A stretch of DNA of 64,000 nt from an archaeon. Lineage in GTDB: Archaea; Thermoproteota; Nitrososphaeria; Nitrososphaerales; Gagatemarchaeaceae. The notes beneath the pieces were generated by a model that had not been told where the DNA came from, ran no database searches, and saw nothing but the letters and a program-made list of their open reading frames with translations. Shown here piece after piece: positions 1 to 6,578 of this stretch. The stretch spans positions 186,001 to 250,000 of the forward strand of contig JAKASL010000002.1 in assembly GCA_021819035.1 (NCBI GenBank). The letters run 5' to 3'. Made by a program: the position numbers and the translations under genes. Each line of letters begins with the position of its first letter. Within the stretch, counting starts at the first letter, position 1.

Positions 1-40
1 GAGGTATTAGCTAAGTTGGTAGTTAAGCGACCCTGTTTGC

Positions 41-76
41 TATAAGTTCATATAAGCTCTTATAAGATCTTATGGT
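41..76 (+). promoter_or_regulatory. Phased TATA-like repeats upstream of antitoxin-like gene
   Basis: TATAAG occurs at 41, 51 and 61 and a TATGG at 71, exactly 10 bp apart. The copy at 61 lies about 26 nt before the ATG at 89, the right spacing for a leaderless archaeal transcript. The 10-bp phasing places the copies on one face of the helix, so they could be overlapping TATA boxes or operator half-sites for the antitoxin-like product. The regulatory role is inferred. Confidence 0.5.
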
Positions 77-88
77 CGCTCAAGCCGA

Positions 89-325
89 ATGTCGCAAGAA
101 GCTGAGGAGGGGACTTCGAGCTTCAGGCCTCGAATGACGACGATCGCCATCGCGGCCTACGACAAAGCCAGGCTCGACAGGCTGAAACTTCACAGGTCGG
201 AACCTTATGGTGATGTCGTAAGCAGACTCATCGATCACGCGGAGAAGACCGGGAGCGTAGGGGGCCCACAATATCTTAGGGGATTAATCGACTCCCTCGC
301 AGATCAAACTCGGACGAAGCCCTGA
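89..325 (+). CDS. Small ribbon-helix-helix/VapB-like antitoxin family protein, orphan
   Basis: A 78-residue protein. Residues about 16-50 (MTTIAIAAYDKARLDRLK, then an E-P-Y-x-D-V-V-x-R-L-I pattern) match the beta strand plus two helices typical of small archaeal VapB/DUF7557-type antitoxins, which bind DNA and usually repress their own operon. The ATG at 89 is chosen because a TATAAG sits 26 nt upstream; ATG 134 would also give a complete domain. No PIN or other toxin ORF follows in the next 800 nt, so it looks orphaned. A similar pattern appears in the N-terminal extension of the citrate synthase at 56187-57428. Confidence 0.55.
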   Translation: MSQEAEEGTSSFRPRMTTIAIAAYDKARLDRLKLHRSEPYGDVVSRLIDHAEKTGSVGGPQYLRGLIDSLADQTRTKP

Positions 326-1006
326 GTCGAGAAATCGGGAAAGCTCCGCCGAGGGTCTGGCCAACTTTGTTCCTCCGGACCTTACACATCCCTGTTGGAG
401 AAACCAGGCTTGTCCGGTGCAGTTTGACACCCCAAGTGCCTTTCCAACTGAGTAGAAGGGGTTGCGCTTTGCTCGCGAAGAGACGCAGAGAGACGAGGGA
501 ATCCACTGGGAAGATTTCCTCGAAAAAAGCCCTGAAGTTCGCCTCAGAGCCCGACTCAAGGTCGGGGGTATTCCCGAAACACTTTCAGGTCAAGAATCCC
601 CTAGTGTATCATCGCTAGCGGAAGATCACCGACACGAAGACCTCCTATTCCCTGTCCCTTCTAGTTGTGGAGGCGCATTTGGGAGAGAAGAGCCGTAATT
701 GGATTTCAAAAAGGACACCCTTGAAGCGATGAGGAACACTCCGTATCATCAAAACGGCAACACCGAGTGTGCGGTTTACCCCAAGGACTTCGTTCTATCA
801 CCGTAGCCCTCCGCTAGACTGGGATTGACACGAAAACATTCACAAATCTGTATCAGAACCAATGTAGGCACGAAAAGTGTTACCCTAGCCGAGATGGCCC
901 CGCCGTCCGGGAGAACCGTGGTATTTTTAGCGCCCAGATGGGTTAATCGCTGATATATTGGAACCCCGAATTGACGAAAAGATCCGGGGAACCGACCTCG
1001 GGTGAG
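326..1006. other. Intergenic stretch without a recognisable gene
   Basis: About 680 nt. The open frames on both strands have no recognisable motif, no plausible promoter spacing and biased composition like shadow frames. The stretch lies in the accessory strip next to attachment-site-like repeats, so decayed mobile DNA is the likeliest content. Confidence 0.5.
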
Positions 1007-1072
1007 TGCGGGCCAGACGGGAACCGGTGCATTTTCGCAGCCAGAAGCGGTATCGAAATGAACGAGTCCGAT
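1007..1072. repeat. Degenerate copy of tRNA-Lys 3' end plus adjoining element sequence
   Basis: This 66-bp stretch aligns with 2006-2070. It starts with a mutated tRNA-Lys 3' end (TGCGGGCCAGACGGGAACCG, two changes against the tRNA) and continues into a shared non-tRNA sequence (GGTGCA, TCGCAGC, GGTATCGAAATG, CCGAT). It reads as the oldest of two attachment-site scars left by elements integrating at the tRNA gene. Confidence 0.6.
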
Positions 1073-1148
1073 TCTCACGGGCCTGACTCGAGGCATGATA
1101 GTCTAGAATGTGGTCGCCGGGACTTCTGACCGGTTCCCGGTCGGAGAT

Positions 1149-1571
1149 TCACTCGGTTTTCCTATTGCCGCCTACACGTTCAATCTTCAGGTCCTTTACT
1201 TGTTCGAACTCGACGTCGCTGCCTGTTACAAGCGTGCCCTTGTGCAGGAGTGCTGTCGAGGCTGCGAAGGCATCGGCAAGCGAGAGGGCGTTTCCGGCTT
1301 TAATGGCAGCAGCTTTCTTCCACAGTGGAGAATTATGAATTATAGGCACTATCCTCACTCCGAAGCTCAGCAGATTCCTCTCCTTCTCCTCAGCTACGCT
1401 TCCGTTCCTTCTCCGCAGAATGTAGTATAGTTCAGTGAGGTTGATGATGTTCATGTAGCCCCTCACCTTCAGTTCTGAGACACGTTCCAGATAGGCTTCG
1501 ACCTCCCCAGATCCTGCTTCTCCCAGATACAGGACTAACAGGGCTTGAGTGTCGAATACAATACTGCGCAA
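1149..1571 (-). CDS. vapC: VapC-like PIN-domain ribonuclease toxin
   Basis: A 140-residue PIN-domain protein, the usual size for VapC. The four acidic residues expected at the metal-dependent RNase site are visible: D7 in VFDTQALL, E47 in NLTELYYI, D100 in SLADAFAAS and D119 in LVTGSDVEF. VapC toxins cleave RNA, often tRNA, and are held inactive by the cognate antitoxin. The gene lies 3 nt downstream of the AbrB-type antitoxin gene and is surely co-transcribed with it. It is bracketed by attachment-site-like repeats, so it looks like cargo of an integrated element. Confidence 0.85.
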   Translation of the reverse strand: MRSIVFDTQALLVLYLGEAGSGEVEAYLERVSELKVRGYMNIINLTELYYILRRRNGSVAEEKERNLLSFGVRIVPIIHNSPLWKKAAAIKAGNALSLADAFAASTALLHKGTLVTGSDVEFEQVKDLKIERVGGNRKTE

Positions 1572-1574
1572 ACG

Positions 1575-1838
1575 CTACTTCGCTCGTCTTCGCGAGACCT
1601 TCTCTTCGTACATGGACTCCTCCCCCCTGACCTCGTCCATAATTTCTCCAGACCGCCTCCCCTTGAAAAGGGTCCGCAGAGAGCCCCTTTCCATCGAGGG
1701 GCTAGGAAGAGGCTTCAGCAGGACTCCTTCTTCGGTATCTTCAACAAGTGCCTTTCTGCCGATGCTATGCCTCTCGCGCATCTTCTTGGGTATCGTGGCC
1801 TGCCCCTTCTTCGTCACTGTAACGACAGCTTCGGCCAT
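1575..1838 (-). CDS. vapB: VapB antitoxin, AbrB/SpoVT swapped-hairpin family
   Basis: About 87 residues. The N-terminus (AVVTVTKKGQATIPKKMRER) is the classic AbrB/MazE swapped-hairpin DNA-binding motif; the charged C-terminal half would wrap the toxin. It neutralises the PIN toxin encoded immediately downstream and should bind its own promoter. An upstream ATG at 1850 adds four residues, but the TATA-like CTTAAG centred at 1865 predicts transcription starting at about 1838, so the second ATG is preferred. The mRNA would then be leaderless. A 7-bp inverted repeat at 1857-1881 is a likely operator. Confidence 0.8.
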   Translation of the reverse strand: MAEAVVTVTKKGQATIPKKMRERHSIGRKALVEDTEEGVLLKPLPSPSMERGSLRTLFKGRRSGEIMDEVRGEESMYEEKVSRRRAK

Positions 1839-1856
1839 GGTGGCTTTCATGGCTTG

Positions 1857-1881
1857 GTAATACTTAAGCCTGTGGTATTAC
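1857..1881 (-). promoter_or_regulatory. vapBC promoter with inverted-repeat operator
   Basis: GTAATAC (1857-1863) and GTATTAC (1875-1881) form a perfect 7-bp inverted repeat with an 11-nt spacer. The spacer contains the TTAAG core of the presumed TATA box. A protein bound here would block TBP, as expected for toxin-antitoxin autoregulation. Confidence 0.55.
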
Positions 1882-1939
1882 TACGTGGTCCAACGGAATG
1901 GAGTTGAGTGAAAGCGATCCTCCATGGCCGGGTTTGCAC

Positions 1940-2070
1940 GAGTTGGCCCTCAACCAGATAACCTGATTCTTGCCGTTATTAGCAAACAGAACCCTAATCA
2001 AGCTCTGCGGGCCCGACGGGAATCGGTGCAAAATCGCAGCTAAGAATGGTATCGAAATGGATGGACCGAT
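1940..2070. repeat. Second tRNA-Lys 3'-end scar (attachment site-like) with flanking homology
   Basis: The 20-mer TGCGGGCCCGACGGGAATCG at 2006-2025 is identical to 2769-2788 inside and just beyond the tRNA-Lys gene. Sequence to its left (about 1950-2005, including AACAGA and AATCAAGCT) resembles the DNA downstream of the tRNA at about 2720-2768. Sequence to its right (2026-2070) instead matches 1026-1072. This mosaic is what repeated integration at a tRNA 3' end leaves behind. Confidence 0.65.
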
Positions 2071-2306
2071 CACGCTGAGGGGACGAGCGCGTTAGCAGAT
2101 GTCGCCTCCTGGTCAGATGAAGCTGCCGACTGAATCGGTCGTCATGGCGCTTTCATATTCTTGTAATCTGCATTCACCACAATGACTGGACAACGCGCGC
2201 ACGCGGGTGCATCAACTAGGTTGGAAGTTGGTTAACTCTGGCGAAGTCGTTTCATCTTTCCCTTCTTGGGCAGGAGGGTTCAATTCGTCGGGCGGCATTG
2301 GAAGAC

Positions 2307-2600
2307 TTAGGCCTTTGGCAGCCTGGCTTCGAGTTCCGCAACCTTGGTCTGTAGGACTCCCAAGTCCCTGGCGAAATCAAGCCGCTTTTCGATGCCTTCA
2401 AACCTTGTGAGGCTCTCGTTCCTGAGCGAGTCGACCTTCTCGTCGAGCCGCCTGGTCTCTGAGTGGACGGCCCTGAACTCGCCCCCCATCTCTCCCCTGA
2501 GGCCATTTAGTTCGCCCTTAAGCCCCTTCAACTCGCCCTCTATGGAGCTCAACCTGGGTAGAAGAAGCCTTTCTATCCAGCCAGGAACCTTCTCGGCCAT
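2307..2600 (-). CDS. Small coiled-coil protein of unknown function
   Basis: A 97-residue protein dominated by heptad repeats from about residue 16 to 93 (LSSIEGELKGLKGELNGL, then ETRRLDEKVDSLRNES and LQTKVAELEARL). There is no signal peptide, membrane segment or catalytic motif. It probably forms a parallel or antiparallel coiled coil, so an oligomerisation or scaffold role is possible. It sits alone between two copies of the tRNA-Lys 3' end and may be cargo of the most recent integrated element. I do not recognise the family. Confidence 0.6.
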   Translation of the reverse strand: MAEKVPGWIERLLLPRLSSIEGELKGLKGELNGLRGEMGGEFRAVHSETRRLDEKVDSLRNESLTRFEGIEKRLDFARDLGVLQTKVAELEARLPKA

Positions 2601-2756
2601 TTGTGACCCGACAGCTGCGACTCCTATTTAATTCCCCACCCGAGGGAGCCCGACGCTTCGGGTAGCTGGGTCCTAAATCAATAGCCATCGGGACTTCCGC
2701 CCGGGTCCCCGAACTAGCTAATACCTTGATTCTGGCTTTTTCTGATAAACAGAGCT

Positions 2757-2788
2757 CAAATCAAGCTTTGCGGGCCCGACGGGAATCG
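2757..2788. repeat. Presumed intact attachment site at the 3' end of tRNA-Lys
   Basis: AAATCAAGCTTTGCGGGCCCGACGGGAATCG-like sequence at 2757-2788 covers the tRNA T-loop half, acceptor 3' strand and immediate flank, and is repeated almost exactly at 1994-2025. Archaeal tyrosine integrases commonly use this part of tRNA genes as the crossover site. Confidence 0.55.
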
Positions 2789-2878
2789 AACCCGTTTAGG
2801 GGCGTCGGCTGACCCTCGGGTTAAAAGCCCGATGCTCTACCTGAGTTCTCTCCAGTTGTGGAACTAAGCTACGGGCCC
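2771..2878 (-). tRNA. tRNA-Lys(UUU) with two probable mini-introns
   Basis: Acceptor strands GGGCCCG/CGGGCCC, D stem GCTT/GAGC, anticodon arm TCGGG-CTTTTAA-CCCGA and T arm ACGGG-TTCGATT-CCCGT are complete, giving anticodon UUU. The gene is 108 nt. About 18 nt (TCCACAACTGGAGAGAAC) interrupt the D loop and about 15 nt (AGCCGACGCCCCTAA) follow the variable loop; removing them leaves a normal 75-nt tRNA. Both insertions fold into short helices, as bulge-helix-bulge introns in non-canonical positions do. CCA is not encoded. Its 3' end is duplicated at 2006 and, degenerately, at 1007. Confidence 0.88.
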
Positions 2879-2921
2879 GCGCCACCCTTCGCCTCGCGCC
2901 CCGTATTTTACTGTGAGCAGC

Positions 2922-3773
2922 CTAAGGCAGCAAGCTCCGGACTACTTTCATGGTCTTTCTCTCGGCTGCCACGTCCTTGTAGGGAGTCTCCATTATGACC
3001 GGCCTCTCCGTTATCCCAGGGTAATGCAGGAATTCCTTGATTCCCTGACGCCCTATCTTTCCCTCCCCTATGTTCTCGTGGCGGTCGAGCCTGCTCCCGA
3101 GCGCCCCCTTCGAGTCGTTGAGGTGGACCGCCTTCAGCCTGTCCATCCCCACAATCTCGTCAAAGAGGCCCATCGAGTGCTCCACCGCATCCTTGGTTGC
3201 GAGGTCGAAGCCTGACGCATACATGTGGCAGGTATCGAGGCAAACTCCTACCCTCCCGTCTACCCTGACTTTCGCGAGTATCATCTCGAGCTCTTCGAAC
3301 CTCGCCCCCACACTGTTCTTCTGTCCCGCCATGTTCTCTAGGAGAATCGTCGTGTCCCCTTTGCTCCCGGCTATGGCTTCGTTGCACGCCTCAGCGACGT
3401 TGGCGACCCCCACCGCAGTCCCCTTCCCCAGATGACTCCCGAGGTGGATGACCAGATAGTCTATCCCGAGGGCATCGCAGCGCTTGACCTCCTCGTTGAT
3501 GGAGTACCGGCTGATCTTCATGGTAGACCTCTCCGGGGATGCCAAATTGGGGAGATACGGCATGTGGTCTACCACCCTCTCGAACCCTGACTCCCTCCTC
3601 TTCTCGCGGAACGCCGTGATCGACTCGTCTGGGATGGGTTTGAACTTCCACTGGTTCGGGTTCCTAGTGAAAATCTGGAAGGTGGTGGCACCAATCTCCT
3701 TTGCGCGGTCGAAGGCGAGGTCAATGGAGCCTGCTATGGAGACGTGCAGCCCGAGCATGGGCTCTGAAGTCAA
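2922..3773 (-). CDS. nfo: Endonuclease IV, AP endonuclease family 2
   Basis: A 283-residue TIM-barrel AP endonuclease that cuts 5' of abasic sites in base excision repair. Family motifs appear in order: LHVSIAG near the N-terminus, NPNQWK, VIHLGSHLG, ILLENMAGQ, VCLDTCHMYASGFD, HLNDSKG and HENIGEGKIG. These supply the His, Glu and Asp ligands of the three-zinc centre. Length is typical. The listed start is a TTG; ATG at 3758 (MLGLHVSIAG) is an equally good start by homology. A TATA-like CATAAA about 30 nt upstream favours a near-leaderless transcript from the TTG. Confidence 0.92.
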   Translation of the reverse strand: MTSEPMLGLHVSIAGSIDLAFDRAKEIGATTFQIFTRNPNQWKFKPIPDESITAFREKRRESGFERVVDHMPYLPNLASPERSTMKISRYSINEEVKRCDALGIDYLVIHLGSHLGKGTAVGVANVAEACNEAIAGSKGDTTILLENMAGQKNSVGARFEELEMILAKVRVDGRVGVCLDTCHMYASGFDLATKDAVEHSMGLFDEIVGMDRLKAVHLNDSKGALGSRLDRHENIGEGKIGRQGIKEFLHYPGITERPVIMETPYKDVAAERKTMKVVRSLLP

Positions 3774-3795
3774 TATGCGTCAAAAGAGGGAGAGT

Positions 3796-3813
3796 GTGGG
3801 TTTATGAACCCAC
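3796..3813. promoter_or_regulatory. Inverted repeat over the nfo TATA region
   Basis: GTGGGTT (3796-3802) and AACCCAC (3807-3813) are perfect 7-bp inverted repeats around TATG. On the minus strand the centre reads TTCATAAACC, a TATA-like box about 30 nt before the nfo start. It could be an operator for nfo or a hairpin ending transcription of the upstream gene, which stops at 3836. Confidence 0.4.
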
Positions 3814-3835
3814 GCTCACGCTTTGTTCTCTCGGT

Positions 3836-4255
3836 CTAGCGCTTCTTGGGCTTGGCGAGCGTCTTCTTGACACCGGTGGCACCCCTCACGGGGGCTGTCC
3901 TGCGCCTGTAGGTTCGGGTCGGCTTCTTCGCGAGCGAAGGCGCCGCGAATGATGTCGAAGACGGCGCGGAGTAGGTTATCGGCGCTGGCGCTGGCTGGAC
4001 AGTCTCATAGCGCGCTGGAGCTGGAGAAGGCGCAGGCTCTGCCGCGGCTGGCGTCTCCGCAGCTGGGACCTCCTTGGCCTGCTCCGTCGCCGTGGTGAAA
4101 GTGCTCGTGGTTGTGGCTGATGACGGCGCTGTCCTCGTCTTCCGGTGTCCGAGATAGCCCTTAGACCCCGCGTAGACAACGGCTACCGCGCCCACGCAGG
4201 TACCAAGCAAGATGGCTGCTATTTCTGGGACCATGCTGATGATACGCCCTATCAC
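3836..4255 (-). CDS. Single-pass membrane protein with Ala/Pro-rich basic tail
   Basis: A 139-residue protein with one hydrophobic segment at about residues 8-30 (VPEIAAILLGTCVGAVAVVY) followed by a low-complexity Thr/Ser/Pro/Ala region and a Lys/Arg-rich C-terminus (RRTAPVRGATGVKKTLAKPK). The tail resembles the basic disordered tails that bind nucleic acid or acidic lipid head groups. I recognise no family, and the function is unknown. Codon use is consistent with its neighbours, so it is probably a real gene. Confidence 0.55.
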   Translation of the reverse strand: MIGRIISMVPEIAAILLGTCVGAVAVVYAGSKGYLGHRKTRTAPSSATTTSTFTTATEQAKEVPAAETPAAAEPAPSPAPARYETVQPAPAPITYSAPSSTSFAAPSLAKKPTRTYRRRTAPVRGATGVKKTLAKPKKR

Positions 4256-4333
4256 GGCACTTCACCGCCTGAGTCAAACTGTATCAACAACTCCGTTATG
4301 TTGATTCGACCAAATCAACACGTCAGGGAGCGT

Positions 4334-4747
4334 CTAGAGTATGCCCAGCAGCGCGTCCAGTGACAACGCCCCGGACCCCAGCAGGAGGATCCCTAGGGAG
4401 AGTATCAGATAGACGTAGTCGAGTTCGAACCCTGGCTTCTCCCCGGCCGCCATGAACCCCGCCTTCATCTTGCTGCTCTTCATGACTATGATCGCGGCGA
4501 ACTGTATGACGAAGAAGGCAGCGACCAGAGGGACAAGAAGCCCCACGATGAGCAGGATCCCGCCGAAGAACTCCAGAAGCGTGACGAGCCTCGCCGCAGC
4601 GGGAGGGACCCCCATTGTGGCCACCCACGCCCCTGACTGCTTCCCCCACCCCCCTTTCACCTTCTGCACCCCATGGGCTATCATGGCGGCACCCACGGCT
4701 ACCCTGAGTATGAGCGACACATAATCCGGATTGATTAGAGCGGACAT
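4334..4747 (-). CDS. DoxX family integral membrane protein
   Basis: A 137-residue protein with four hydrophobic helices. The pattern LRVAVGAAMIAHGVQKVKGG in helix 1, LVTLLEFFGGILLIVGLL in helix 2 and VYLILSLGILLLGSGALS at the C-terminus is typical of DoxX/DoxD-like proteins. Some family members are quinol-oxidising subunits of archaeal terminal oxidases or thiosulfate:quinone oxidoreductase; many have no known activity. No oxidase genes lie beside it, so the specific role is open. Confidence 0.8.
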   Translation of the reverse strand: MSALINPDYVSLILRVAVGAAMIAHGVQKVKGGWGKQSGAWVATMGVPPAAARLVTLLEFFGGILLIVGLLVPLVAAFFVIQFAAIIVMKSSKMKAGFMAAGEKPGFELDYVYLILSLGILLLGSGALSLDALLGIL

Positions 4748-4885
4748 CGTGATCTGGTAAGCCGCTCAGACCTGGTTAAAGAACTTGACTGTGCCGCCTC
4801 CCGGGAGGCCAGGACCCTGTGCTGAGCGGCATGGGTGGTGGTGAGAACGCCTGCAGCGGCCATGGTCGAGAGTCCCCGCATGAGT

Positions 4886-5452
4886 AGCACTGGAATCGAC
4901 GAAACGAAGGTGGCGTTAGTCGCCATCTACCTGGAGGAAGGCATCTCTCAATGGAGACGCAGCCCAACCCAGTCAAGATTGTGGTCGACAACGCGGCGCT
5001 GCTGTCGGGGACGACCTGGAGGGCGGCATAACAGTCTATCTGGTTCACGCGACGCGGCCCAGGGGACGTCCCTGGCGACGCTCACTGACACGTCGTTCCC
5101 GTCGTGAGAGGAGGAGCCCATTGCCTGGGCAGATATGGCCCCAGAGCTCGCCCCTGCCTCTTCCGATGCAGCGATGACGGAGCACCGATGGGGTGGGTCC
5201 TACGGCACTGACCCCGAGTTGAGGCTTGGGAGAGGGCTCCGACACGATAGTCCTCTGCGGCGTCGCCACCACCTACGGCGTCGAAAGCACCGCCAGGTTC
5301 GCGTAGGGGTACGGTTTCCAGCAGTGTCCGTAGAGGACGCGATGTCCGACCGGTCGGCCGAGGCCTGCAGGTGCGCGATGGAGTTCGTTTTCAATAGGAT
5401 AGGCAGGGTGAGGCAGACCCAGGAAGTGATTGACGCCCTTCCCCGAACGTGA
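4886..5452 (+). pseudogene. Frameshifted isochorismatase-family cysteine hydrolase
   Basis: Pieces of one isochorismatase-like hydrolase lie in order but in different frames. ETKVALVAIYLEEGIS (about 4898-4945) is followed by METQPNPVKIVVDNAALLSG (from 4951, next frame) and VYLVHATR (about 5033-5060). Then come MAPELAPASSD and HRWGGSYGTDPELRL (5135-5230), DTIVLCGVATTYGVESTARF (about 5240-5305) and VEDAMSDRSAEA plus NRIGRVRQTQEVIDAL (to 5452). The family's CGVAT nucleophile motif survives. At least four frame changes and internal stops mean no functional protein. Decay appears recent because the motifs are still sharp. Confidence 0.8.
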
Positions 5453-5498
5453 TTGCCGGGGTTTCACTTATATCTCAGCGCGTGTCACTTGGAGGGCG

Positions 5499-5876
5499 AT
5501 GCTGCAGATTCAGTGGGACAAGATTATCACGGAAATCTACAAGTTTGACCGCAGGATAAGGTCTGCCCAAATCCTCGACCAAAGCGGCAGGCAGATCGCC
5601 GGAGGCATGAGGAAGGGGATTCCCTCCCTGGAGCCACAGAGCGAGGACATCAGGCTCATCGCGGGGATCACAATCCAGATCAACACCGACAGGACGTGGG
5701 ACCGCTACTTCGGAAAGAACCAGTACACCTTCAACAAGAGGGAGAGGTTGAACATCATGACATTCTATCTCGGGGATAAGCTCGTCCTCGTCTCAGCGGA
5801 GCCTGATTTCACCCTGCAACAGGCGCAGGATTTACGAAACCAGATAACAACGAACCACGCCGAGCTGGCGAGATAA
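5499..5876 (+). CDS. Conserved archaeal protein, possibly DUF6659-like
   Basis: A 125-residue soluble protein starting MLQIQWDKIITEIYK. The pattern of an amphipathic helix, the strand ILDQSGRQIAGGMRKG, and a later strand pair (LNIMTFYLGDKLVLVSAE) resembles small profilin-like/roadblock-type sensor folds found widely in Nitrososphaeria, sometimes labelled DUF6659; that label is from memory and unverified. The ATG at 5499 is chosen because CTTATATC at 5467-5474 gives leaderless spacing. It is convergent with the tiny gene at 5900-6079. Function unknown. Confidence 0.6.
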   Translation: MLQIQWDKIITEIYKFDRRIRSAQILDQSGRQIAGGMRKGIPSLEPQSEDIRLIAGITIQINTDRTWDRYFGKNQYTFNKRERLNIMTFYLGDKLVLVSAEPDFTLQQAQDLRNQITTNHAELAR

Positions 5877-5899
5877 AAACCGCCGAGAGAGTCTACGGC

Positions 5900-6079
5900 C
5901 TAGCTGAGGCCTAGCTCAGGGAACTTCGCCTTGACGAGACCAAGCTCGCCCTGGAGAGTCCTGATGCGCTCGGCATACTTCTTCATGTCTTCCGTGTTTT
6001 TCTGAACTTTGGCGACCTTGTACCCGCGCCAGGCCTTCTTCAAGGCGCCCCAGCTCTGACCTTTAGTATACTGAGACAT
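5900..6079 (-). CDS. 59-residue conserved mini-protein, paralogue of the one at 62759
   Basis: Reading from ATG 6079 gives MSQYTKGQSWGALKKAWRGY and continues to the end motif KFPELGLS. It aligns without gaps along its length with the mini-protein at 62759-62935 (MAEYQKGQVWGALRKAWKGY through FPNLGI). Shared features are a GQ-W-GAL-KAW-GY N-terminal helix, a K-Y-A-RI-TLQG-LG helix and a short Phe-Pro-x-Leu-Gly tail. Conservation between two loci is strong evidence that this short frame is translated. Basic and mostly helical; function unknown. It is convergent with the upstream gene, with 23 nt between stops. Confidence 0.75.
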   Translation of the reverse strand: MSQYTKGQSWGALKKAWRGYKVAKVQKNTEDMKKYAERIRTLQGELGLVKAKFPELGLS

Positions 6080-6185
6080 GTGGAAGTACCCGCGGCCCAG
6101 ACCATATAAGGCTTAACATCGTTTTTAGCGTGTCCCGCCCCGTCTGTCGCGATATCATCCCGCAGGAGCAGGCTCCGGCAGGCCT

Positions 6186-6569
6186 TCACTTCACTTCGAA
6201 CGGAATCCTGTTCCCGTTGTGGTCATAGACACCGAGGTTGTCGACAGTGGCGAAGGGGTACCCCATTATCACCATGAGCTTCCCGCTGGCATGCAGCAGG
6301 TCCTGGTGGGAGGGGTTGTAGTTCCCGGATGGGTGAGAGTGTGCGACGCCTAGATAAGAGAAGTCGACCGGGAGCATCCACCAGCTGAATGAAGAGAACG
6401 CGGCCCCGTGGCTGGCGAGGGGAGGGATTACGACCCCCGTCACCTCCACCACCCCCTTCTTCGACTTCCCCCTGAGGAGGAGGATCCCTTCGTTGGGGTA
6501 CGCCATGGCAGAGTAGCTGAAGAGGCTGTCTATGACCTGTTTGTGAAAGACGACCTTCTCTACGACCAT
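6186..6569 (-). CDS. JAMM/MPN-domain metalloprotease-like protein
   Basis: A 127-residue stand-alone JAMM domain. The zinc-site elements are present: the upstream catalytic Glu in PNEGILLLRG, and HSHPSGNYNPSHQD, giving the H-x-H-P and the downstream Ser and Asp. Archaeal JAMM proteins remove ubiquitin-like SAMP modifiers from proteins or process sulfur-carrier proteins. The proteasome alpha gene lies about 700 nt away on the other strand, which fits a protein-turnover role but is not proof. It follows the amidotransferase gene by 9 nt and is probably co-transcribed with it. Confidence 0.85.
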   Translation of the reverse strand: MVVEKVVFHKQVIDSLFSYSAMAYPNEGILLLRGKSKKGVVEVTGVVIPPLASHGAAFSSFSWWMLPVDFSYLGVAHSHPSGNYNPSHQDLLHASGKLMVIMGYPFATVDNLGVYDHNGNRIPFEVK

Positions 6570-6578
6570 CCCTTCCGC

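Noticed and set aside
776-1096. Minus-strand frame of 106 residues
   Set aside because: No motif, and it runs through the degenerate tRNA-derived repeat at 1007-1072, so it is not a plausible protein gene.
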